Below, in pieces: positions 44,624 through 50,511 of a stretch of DNA of 50,511 bases. The notes beneath the pieces are model-generated. The model was not told the DNA's origin and made no database searches. It worked only from the letters and a program-made list of their open reading frames with translations. The first letter of the stretch is position 1. Each line of letters begins with the position of its first letter. The stretch spans positions 1-50,511 of the forward strand of contig JANXCH010000020.1 in assembly GCA_025060295.1 (NCBI GenBank). Reading direction: 5' to 3'. Source of the DNA: Dehalococcoidia bacterium. GTDB taxonomy: Bacteria; Chloroflexota; Dehalococcoidia; Lucifugimonadales; HRBIN23. A program made the translations under genes and the position numbers.

Positions 44624-46030
44624 ATGCCTGGAATTCTGGCGTGTGGGGCATACATCCCCCGATTCCGCCTCGGGAAGGAAACTCTCGGCTGGGGCTCGCC
44701 GCAAGAGAAGGCGATCGCCAACTTTGATGAAGACAGTGTAACTATGGCCGTGGCCGCTGCCCAGGACTGCTTGCGTGGCCTGGACAGGAGCCAAATAGAC
44801 GCCCTCTATTTCGCCACCACCACCCCTCCCTACCTAGAACAGCAGGGGTCGGCCCTTATTGCCGAAGCCCTGGACCTTCGCCCCAGTGTGTTCGCCGCTG
44901 ACATCACCAACAACCTGCGGGGAGGCACCATCGCCTTGCGCACCGCCCTGGACGCCGTCCAGGCGGGGAGCGCACGCCAGGCTCTGGTGGTGGCTGCCGA
45001 CTGTCGGATGAGTGCACCTCGGGGCGAGTTGGAGCGCTCTCTGGGGGATGGAGCGGCGGCTGTGCTGGTGGGGCGCGACAAGGGGGTGGCGGAGGTGGTA
45101 GCCAGCCACACCCTCACCGAGCATATGCTGGACACCTGGCGCACCCCCCAGGACACCTTCATCCGCTCCTGGGAGGACCGCTTCATCATGGAGGAGGGCT
45201 ATCAGCGGGTTGTCCCCCAGGTGGTCAGCGAGTTCTCTCAGAAGACCGGTGTCGTGCCCAAGGATATCGCCAAAGTCGCCCTCTACGCCCCCGATGCGCG
45301 CCGCCACCAGGACATGGCCCGTCGCTTGGGCTTCCGCCCCGAGCAGGTGGTGGATCCCCTTTTCGGGAAAATAGGTAACACGGGCGCTGCCTTCACCTTG
45401 ATGCTCCTGGTCAGCGCCTTGGAGACGGCTAAGCCGGGCGAGCGGATTTTGGCCGTCGGCTACGGGGACGGCGGCGATGTCTACCTGTTTCAGGCCACCG
45501 AGCGCGTAGGGGAGGTGAAGCAGAACCGCCGCCTCGTCAGCCGTTACGCCGAGGCCAAGCGTATTCTGCCTACCTACGAGACCTACACCCGCTGGCGTGA
45601 GGTATGGGTCTCTGAGGCGGCGCGTCGGCCTCCGCCCCCTGTCCCCTCGGTATCGGCCCTCTGGCGGGAGAAGGACGAGAACATCCGCTTCTATGGTAGC
45701 CGGTGCACCGCCTGCGGGTACATTCAGTACCCGCCCCAACGGGTCTGCACCAAGTGCCAGACCGCTGACCAGATGACCCCTATCCGTCTGGCCGAAACCT
45801 ACGGCACGGTGTTTACGTATTCTATGGACTATCTGGCCGGCACGATAGATACCCCATTGGTGGTGGCAGTGGTAAACTTTGAGGGGGGCGGGCGCTGGCT
45901 GGGGATGATGACGGACCGGGAACTGCACGAGGTGCGCATTGGGATGCCGGTGGAGCTAACCTTCCGCAAACTGCGCACCGTGGGCGGCATCCACAACTAC
46001 TACTGGAAGTGTATGCCGGTGCGGGCCTAG
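44624..46030 (+). CDS. HMG-CoA-synthase-like protein with C-terminal OB/zinc-ribbon domain, catalytic Cys missing
   Basis: The 468-residue protein has a thiolase-fold HMG-CoA-synthase-like body (GILACGAYIPRFRLGKETLG, DGAAAVLVGRDKGVAEVVAS, GNTGAAFTLMLLVSALETAK, AVGYGDGG). A C-terminal DUF35-like zinc ribbon and OB fold follow (CTACGYIQYPPQRVCTKC, then VFTYSMDYLAGTIDTPLVV). In canonical HMG-CoA synthase the catalytic motif is ACYGGT-like; here it is NNLRGGT, with Leu98 in place of Cys. The usual histidine region reads VALYAPDARR. It may be a non-catalytic scaffold, or an enzyme with different chemistry. A thiolase gene follows 37 bases later. Confidence 0.82.
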   Translation: MPGILACGAYIPRFRLGKETLGWGSPQEKAIANFDEDSVTMAVAAAQDCLRGLDRSQIDALYFATTTPPYLEQQGSALIAEALDLRPSVFAADITNNLRGGTIALRTALDAVQAGSARQALVVAADCRMSAPRGELERSLGDGAAAVLVGRDKGVAEVVASHTLTEHMLDTWRTPQDTFIRSWEDRFIMEEGYQRVVPQVVSEFSQKTGVVPKDIAKVALYAPDARRHQDMARRLGFRPEQVVDPLFGKIGNTGAAFTLMLLVSALETAKPGERILAVGYGDGGDVYLFQATERVGEVKQNRRLVSRYAEAKRILPTYETYTRWREVWVSEAARRPPPPVPSVSALWREKDENIRFYGSRCTACGYIQYPPQRVCTKCQTADQMTPIRLAETYGTVFTYSMDYLAGTIDTPLVVAVVNFEGGGRWLGMMTDRELHEVRIGMPVELTFRKLRTVGGIHNYYWKCMPVRA

Positions 46031-46067
46031 CCTGCCCAGGACGAACAGGCAGAAAGGAGGACAGCGC

Positions 46068-47246
46068 ATGGAGAGCATCCGGGACCGGGTGGCCATTATA
46101 GGCATGGGGTGCACGAAGTTCGGCGAGCGATGGGACGCCGACGGCATAGACCTGATGGTGGAGGCCGCCTACGAAGCCTACCAGGACGCGGGCATCTCTC
46201 CTAAGGATATCCAGGCGGCATGGGTGGGCACGGTGGGCACCTTTAGCACCGGCCAGGGCCTGGCCGAGGCCCTCAAACTGGACTACATCCCCATCACCCG
46301 CTGCGAGAACGCCTGCGCCACCGCTACCGACGCCTTCCGCAACGCCTGCTACGCCGTGGCGGCGGGTATCTACGACATCGTGCTGGCCATGGGTGTGGAG
46401 AAACAGAAGGATTCGGGCGCCTCGGGCTTAGTTGTTCCGCGTGGGCCCAGTAGCGATGTGGAGCCTCCCACGCCGCCCCCTGCCCAGTTTGCGTTGGCGG
46501 CGACCCGCTACGCCCATCATTACGGCATTCCCATGGACCAGTTGAAGCGCATCCTGGCCAAAATTGCCGTCAAGAACCACCACAACGGCACCCTCAACCC
46601 CAAGGCCCACTTCCAGCGGGAGGTGACCGAGGAGCAGGTGCTCAACGCCCCCATGATCGCCTGGCCCCTGGGCTTGTATGACTGCTGTGGCGTCTCCGAC
46701 GGGGCTGCGGCCGCTATCATTGTGCGTGCCGATTGGGCCAAGAACTTCCGCGACGACTATGTGTTGGTGAAGGGATTGGGCCTGGCAGTGGGTGGCAAGC
46801 AGGGCCTCCTCCATGATGATTACGACTTCATTCACTTCCCCGAAAACATCAAGGCTGCCCACATCGCCTATCAAGAGGCCGGCGTCAAGAACCCCCGCAA
46901 GGAGATCGACCTGGCTATCGTCCACGACTGTTTCACCATCACTGAGTTGATCCTCTACGAAGATTTGGGCTTCACGGAGCGGGGGCGGGGCCCGGCGGAA
47001 GTGGAGGCCGGCACCTTCACCCTAGAGGGCGAACTGCCCGTCAATACCGACGGTGGGTTGAAGTGCTTTGGCCACCCCATCGGTGCCAGCGGCATCCGCA
47101 TGATCTACGAGGTCTATAAGCAACTGCAGGGTAAGGCGGGCCCGCGGCAAATCAAGAAAACCCCGCGCCTGGGGCTTACCCACAACCTGGGTGGACGGCC
47201 CGGCTCCTTCACGGGGGCGGTGGCCATCTTCGGACGCCGGGACTAA
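46068..47246 (+). CDS. Thiolase-family acetyl-CoA acetyltransferase
   Basis: The 392-residue protein resembles SCP2/lipid-transfer-type thiolases. It has AIIGMGCTKFGE, the active-site region ENACATATDAFRNAC, AHFQREVTEEQVLNAP, HDCFTITELILYEDLG and the C-terminal GGLKCFGHPIGASGIRMIYE, giving the Cys and His needed for acyl transfer. AAAGGAGG precedes the ATG. In archaea, a thiolase, an HMG-CoA synthase and a DUF35 protein form a channelling complex; here DUF35 is fused to the upstream HMG-CoA-synthase-like partner. Substrate is not determined. Confidence 0.87.
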   Translation: MESIRDRVAIIGMGCTKFGERWDADGIDLMVEAAYEAYQDAGISPKDIQAAWVGTVGTFSTGQGLAEALKLDYIPITRCENACATATDAFRNACYAVAAGIYDIVLAMGVEKQKDSGASGLVVPRGPSSDVEPPTPPPAQFALAATRYAHHYGIPMDQLKRILAKIAVKNHHNGTLNPKAHFQREVTEEQVLNAPMIAWPLGLYDCCGVSDGAAAAIIVRADWAKNFRDDYVLVKGLGLAVGGKQGLLHDDYDFIHFPENIKAAHIAYQEAGVKNPRKEIDLAIVHDCFTITELILYEDLGFTERGRGPAEVEAGTFTLEGELPVNTDGGLKCFGHPIGASGIRMIYEVYKQLQGKAGPRQIKKTPRLGLTHNLGGRPGSFTGAVAIFGRRD

Positions 47247-47268
47247 ACGCAGGTTTGCACATCGGGGG

Positions 47269-47295
47269 GAGGGCCGGGCCGCGTGCCCGGCCTTC
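47269..47295 (+). terminator. Probable terminator after the thiolase gene
   Basis: GAGGGCCGGGC (47269-47279) pairs with GCCCGGCCTTC (47285-47295) with one G-T pair and a five-base loop; flanking G and C extend the stem. CTTTG follows. It sits between the thiolase stop and citrate synthase. Confidence 0.6.
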
Positions 47296-47356
47296 CTTTG
47301 CCCACCCCCGGCGGGGGTAGCGCTGGATGTCAGAACACCACGCAGGAGTCAAAGAT

Positions 47357-48538
47357 ATGACTCAGGACATGACCCAACAGAAAGGCGTCCACATTCACCG
47401 GGGCCTTAAGGATGTATACATTGACACTACGGAAGCCAGTTATATAGACGGGAGCGCGGGCAAACTCCTCTATAGAGGGTACAATATCCACGACTTGGCC
47501 GAGAAATCCACCTTTGAAGAGGTGATCTACCTGCTCCTTTATGGGCACCTTCCTACCCGCGCCCAACTGCAAGACCTGGACAACACTTTACGCGCCTCGC
47601 GATACCTGCCTCCCGAGGTGGTGCAGGTAATTCGCCTGGTGCAGAGGGCCCATCCCATGGATGTTCTGCGGACGGCAGTCTCTGCTCTGTCCGCCTTTGA
47701 CCCCGATGTCAACGACTTCTCCAAAGAGGCTACCATCCGGAAGGGTGTTCGCCTTACTGCTCAGGCGGCCACCATTGTGGCTTACCACGACCGCATCCGC
47801 AAAGGGCTTGAGCCTGTCCCCCCTAACCCTCGCCTCAACCACGCCGCCAACTTCCTCTGGATGCTTTTCGGGAAGGAGCCCGACCCCGAGGAGGCGCGCC
47901 TTTTGGACGTGGACTTTATTCTCCACGCCGAGCACGGGGCCAACGCCAGTGCCTTCGCTGCTCGGGTAACCGCCTCCACGATGAGCGATCTCCACTCGGC
48001 CATCGTGAGCGGCATCGGCACCCTCAAGGGACCCCTGCACGGCGGGGCGGCGGAGGCGGTGATGCATATGGTCAAAGAGGTAGCCGACCCCGAGCGGGCC
48101 AAGGCCTGGGCGGCGGAGCACCTGGCCCGGGGCGAGCGCATTATGGGCTTCGGGCACCGCGTCTATAAGGCCGAGGATCCCCGCGCCCGCCACCTGCGGG
48201 AGCGCTCCCGCTGGCTGGGGGAGAAGAAGGGTCAACCCCAGTGGTTCCAAATCCTCCAGCGCTTCGAAAACGAGGTCATGGCCCCCTATCGGGCCAAGGG
48301 CATCTATGTGAATGTGGATTTCTACGCAGGATCTATTTACTACCTGCTGGGCATCCCCGAAGACCTGTTTATCCCCATCTTCGCCATGGGGCGCATCCCT
48401 GGCTGGACGCTCCAGGTGTTGGAGCAGTGGCGGGACAACATCCTCCTGCGTCCCCTTCTGCTGTACACCGGCCCCATGGACCTGCGATATATCCCCATAG
48501 ACCAGCGGGAGAATCAGGCGCAAAGGGCCGCATCCTGA
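47357..48538 (+). CDS. Citrate synthase (citrate/2-methylcitrate synthase family)
   Basis: The enzyme condenses acetyl-CoA or propionyl-CoA with oxaloacetate. The product is 393 residues from ATG 47357, which has CAGGAG upstream; ATG 47327 would add 10 residues with no ribosome-binding site. Visible motifs are YIDGSAGKLLYRGYNIHDLA, LKGPLHGGAAEAVMHM (catalytic His), MGFGHRVYKAEDPRA (second His) and VNVDFYAGSIYYLLGIPEDL (catalytic Asp region). Sequence alone does not separate citrate from methylcitrate synthase. It follows a probable terminator. Confidence 0.92.
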   Translation: MTQDMTQQKGVHIHRGLKDVYIDTTEASYIDGSAGKLLYRGYNIHDLAEKSTFEEVIYLLLYGHLPTRAQLQDLDNTLRASRYLPPEVVQVIRLVQRAHPMDVLRTAVSALSAFDPDVNDFSKEATIRKGVRLTAQAATIVAYHDRIRKGLEPVPPNPRLNHAANFLWMLFGKEPDPEEARLLDVDFILHAEHGANASAFAARVTASTMSDLHSAIVSGIGTLKGPLHGGAAEAVMHMVKEVADPERAKAWAAEHLARGERIMGFGHRVYKAEDPRARHLRERSRWLGEKKGQPQWFQILQRFENEVMAPYRAKGIYVNVDFYAGSIYYLLGIPEDLFIPIFAMGRIPGWTLQVLEQWRDNILLRPLLLYTGPMDLRYIPIDQRENQAQRAAS

Positions 48539-48542
48539 CGGC

Positions 48543-48565
48543 TGCACCCGGGCCGACACGGTGCA
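48543..48565 (+). repeat. Hairpin and direct repeat after citrate synthase
   Basis: TGCACC (48543-48548) and GGTGCA (48560-48565) can form a short stem directly after the stop codon, and TGCACCCGGG occurs twice (48543-48552, 48562-48571). It could assist termination, but it has no T-run. The remaining intergenic bases to 48754 show no gene I can support. Confidence 0.35.
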
Positions 48566-48754
48566 CCCGGGCGTAGCGCATGGGGTTGAGGCTGCGAGAG
48601 GGGGAGCCAGTGGCTATACAGACCCCACGCCCCGAAGGCCTGGCCGACCTCGACGCCAAACTGTCCCCGCACCGCTACCAGGCGGTTATGTCAACGGGGG
48701 TGCTCTACATAACAGATATAGGGCGAATAACCCTCGCCCGCCGTCCTGTGCTTC

Positions 48755-49069
48755 CTACCGCACTGGTATCCATCCCCGCCCCTGGTTCCCCTCCTGCAGG
48801 CTCCCGTCGTAGACCTCTTCTGTCTGGAGCCTTGTGCGGCGTGCTACCCCTTCAGTGATGTCCAAGAGCACCACCCAGCCGTCAGCGCAGGCTACGCTCA
48901 GTAAACCGGGGCCCAGGCTTACTGCGCGTCGAGGTGGGGCCTCCAAGACATTGCCCGGCCCCACCAAGAGCACCAGCACCGGCTGATACCCCTGGGCGTG
49001 GTGGGATGGTTGGAGAATACGCAACCCTTCGGGGGAAACATCGTAATAAAGGCGTGGGGCAACAGCCAT
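48755..49069 (-). CDS. Hypothetical 104-residue protein
   Basis: ATG 49069 has GGAGCGGAGGTGG closely upstream on the minus strand. The product has a beta-rich look: RLYYDVSPEGLRIL, QPVLVLLVGPGNVLEAP, VSLGPGLLSVACADGWVVLL and TEEVYDGSLQEGNQ. No family is recognised. A longer frame from 49255 would run into the neighbouring membrane protein gene. Codon use in this frame looks coding-like. A plus-strand frame over 48580-48858 partly overlaps it and looks less convincing. Confidence 0.5.
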   Translation of the reverse strand: MAVAPRLYYDVSPEGLRILQPSHHAQGYQPVLVLLVGPGNVLEAPPRRAVSLGPGLLSVACADGWVVLLDITEGVARRTRLQTEEVYDGSLQEGNQGRGWIPVR

Positions 49070-49127
49070 CGCATCCACCTCCGCTCCCGGGACACACCGG
49101 GAGAGCCTATCGGGGATAAGGATACCC

Positions 49128-49155
49128 TGCCCCCCTTGGCGGGACAAGGGGGGCA
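49128..49155 (-). terminator. Perfect 11-bp inverted repeat after the Yip1-like gene
   Basis: TGCCCCCCTTG (49128-49138) and CAAGGGGGGCA (49145-49155) form a perfect 11-bp stem around a six-base loop. It lies between two minus-strand genes, 30 bases after the Yip1-like stop. There is no downstream T-run on either strand, so it may end or stabilise a transcript. Confidence 0.5.
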
Positions 49156-49185
49156 GGTGTAGGACAACACACCTTCCCCCTCGTG

Positions 49186-49716
49186 TTAGCCCCCGAATAA
49201 GGTGTCTATCAGCACCACTTGCACGAGCGTCAGCACAATGGCATTGACCAACCACCCCAACCCTGTAACCACAACAGCCCGCAGGGTGCTCTTATAGTCC
49301 AAGGCCTGGCGCACGGCGATGACCATTGCGATCCAGGTCCAGATCGTCGCCACCAGGTAAACGAGAAACCGGAAAGCAGGGACAGGGACCAGCGCCAGCA
49401 CGCTTATCAGACGCGGGGTGCTGGCAAAGCCCATGACGCGCGCCAACTGCCCCCAATCGGCGTGGGTCTGCGCCTCTTTCCACAGCCGTCCCCCAATTAG
49501 GTAGTTCAGGTACGCCCACAGCCCCCATCCCAAAAGCCCCATCCCAATCCCCACAAGAAGCCCCACTACGCCCCCTTCCGTGAGCCCTCCGATCCCGGTG
49601 GCCAGGCTAGAGAGGACCACCACTACCATAGCCTGACCTGTGGCTTTAGAATCGGCCTCCACCTCCTCGTAAAGGGACGCGTCCAAACGGGCAGCACGCC
49701 ACATACGATTGAGCAT
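49186..49716 (-). CDS. Yip1-domain membrane protein
   Basis: The 176-residue protein has a cytosolic N-terminus (MLNRMWRAARLDASLYEEVE) and about five hydrophobic segments. These include AMVVVVLSSLATGIGG, GLLVGIGMGLLGWGLWAYL, FLVYLVATIWTWIAMVIAV and AIVLTLVQVVLIDTLF. The pattern and the FASTPRLISVLALVPVP segment fit Yip1-type membrane proteins. Its function is unknown. Confidence 0.75.
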   Translation of the reverse strand: MLNRMWRAARLDASLYEEVEADSKATGQAMVVVVLSSLATGIGGLTEGGVVGLLVGIGMGLLGWGLWAYLNYLIGGRLWKEAQTHADWGQLARVMGFASTPRLISVLALVPVPAFRFLVYLVATIWTWIAMVIAVRQALDYKSTLRAVVVTGLGWLVNAIVLTLVQVVLIDTLFGG

Positions 49717-49788
49717 ACCGCTGGTTCCTCCTGTGGTGGGCGGATTGTATTCCGCCCCGTTATATACCGTATCCAGTTGGACGAGGGT

Positions 49789-50511
49789 TTAGTTCACAAA
49801 GTGTACGACCCTTCGGCTCTCCTCCACTTCGTGGATTGTCTCTGCCAGCACCTCACAGAGGGTATCAAGGCCCCATCTGTGGGCGGCGGATACCAGAACC
49901 GTCTTCTCCCGCACGGACAGGCCTAACGCACTCACTGCGGGGGACACCTGCACAGGGGCGAGTTTATCCACCTTGTTAAGGGCCAACACCCGGGGCTTGG
50001 TGGCTAGCCCCAGGCTCTCCAGAGTTTCATCCACCACTTGAACCTGCTGCCGGGCATTGCGATGGGTTATGTCTACCACGTGCAGGAGCACGGTGGCCTC
50101 CTCCAGTTCCTCCAGGGTAGCGTGGAAAGCTGCCACAAGCGTAGGGGGCAACTTGTGAATGAAGCCCACCGTGTCCGTTAGCAGGGCGAACGTCCCATCG
50201 GGCAAAACGATGCGCCGAGTTACTGGGTCCAGGGTCGAGAAAAGGCGGTCCTCCGCACGCACAGCGGCATGGGTCAATGCATTGAACAGGGTGCTCTTGC
50301 CGGCATTGGTATAGCCGACCAAAGAGACCACAGGCAAGCCGGCAGTCCGCCGACGGGTACGCTGGACAGTCCTCTGTGCCCGCACCTCTTGAAGGGCGTT
50401 CTCCAGGCGTTGAATGCGCTTGCGGATAAGGCGACGGTCGGTCTCCAACTGGCTTTCGCCGGGCCCCCGGGTGCCGATGCCACCCCCAAGCCGCTCCAGG
50501 TGTGCCCACTG
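49789..50511 (-). CDS. hflX: Ribosome-associated GTPase HflX, C-terminal part
   Basis: The frame is open to the right edge, so the N-terminus lies outside the window; 240 residues are visible. It contains GGGIGTRGPGESQLETDRRL (the HflX linker), the helical arm, G1 VSLVGYTNAGKSTLFNALT, the TLDPVTRRIVLPDG switch, LTDTVGFIHKLPPTLVAAF and NKVDKL. HflX binds 50S subunits and splits stalled ribosomes. A TTG at 50448 is an internal codon and not the start. Confidence 0.93.
   Translation of the reverse strand, partial: QWAHLERLGGGIGTRGPGESQLETDRRLIRKRIQRLENALQEVRAQRTVQRTRRRTAGLPVVSLVGYTNAGKSTLFNALTHAAVRAEDRLFSTLDPVTRRIVLPDGTFALLTDTVGFIHKLPPTLVAAFHATLEELEEATVLLHVVDITHRNARQQVQVVDETLESLGLATKPRVLALNKVDKLAPVQVSPAVSALGLSVREKTVLVSAAHRWGLDTLCEVLAETIHEVEESRRVVHFVN

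Noticed and set aside
48580-48858. Plus-strand frame after citrate synthase (92 residues)
   Set aside because: It overlaps the minus-strand 104-residue gene, its C-terminal part is the shadow of that gene, and no family motif is visible. A GTG at 48610 with a GGGGGAG upstream keeps a small chance open.

Overview
This 50.5 kb window is a gene-dense, high-GC bacterial chromosome segment. It holds housekeeping genes on both strands, with no insertion sequence, prophage, CRISPR array, rRNA or tRNA that I could recognise. Zinc-type S14, two B12-dependent (class II) ribonucleotide reductases, a bacterial HerA-NurA pair, SelB, and an OB-domain HMG-CoA-synthase-like protein beside a thiolase together suggest Chloroflexota, perhaps a Dehalococcoidia/SAR202-like lineage. 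That placement is inference from gene content. SD motifs of the GGAGG type and sigma-70-like promoters are readable in several places.

Layout: 0-4.7 kb carries heme genes hemC-hemD-hemB (overlapping), a LOG-like nucleotide-binding protein and enolase. 4.7-10.2 kb (minus strand) carries a tiny desulforedoxin-like protein, a first class II ribonucleotide reductase, and the str operon rpsL-rpsG-fusA with its promoter. The 311-base divergent region at 10161-10471 holds the rpsL promoter, the nrdR promoter and a tandem NrdR-box pair. 10.5-15.6 kb carries nrdR, a second class II reductase, an unlisted 51-residue membrane protein, a zinc-ribbon DNA methyltransferase and pdxA. 15.7-27.4 kb is one S10-spc ribosomal operon (rpsJ through rplO, secY, adk) behind a good promoter and a leader hairpin. 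moaD-moaE follow.

28.2-33.5 kb (minus) is an overlapping selB-nurA-HAS-barrel-herA operon, joining selenocysteine decoding to DNA-end processing. 33.6-39.9 kb carries a PHP phosphoesterase, an orphan oligopeptide-type ABC ATPase, holA (minus), a YchF-like GTPase, hemW and an M20 amidohydrolase. 40-50.5 kb carries a DinB-like protein, an NDP-forming acyl-CoA synthetase subunit, a YceI lipoprotein, smpB, a CtpA-type protease, an HMG-CoA-synthase-like/thiolase pair, citrate synthase, two membrane or unknown proteins and the C-terminal part of hflX.

The most striking observation is at 38678-39853. The M20 amidohydrolase is interrupted by one in-frame TGA exactly at the metal-binding cysteine of the MHACGHDGHTA motif. 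A two-part stem-loop with a GGUC apical loop starts directly after the TGA, and selB lies about 5 kb away. The simplest reading is a selenocysteine-containing M20 metallo-amidohydrolase in which Sec is a metal ligand. I am not aware of this being an established selenoprotein family. Other points of interest are proline at the streptomycin-site lysine of S12, a roughly 100-residue extension on L5, a MoaD that does not end in Gly-Gly, and an HMG-CoA-synthase-like protein without its catalytic cysteine.
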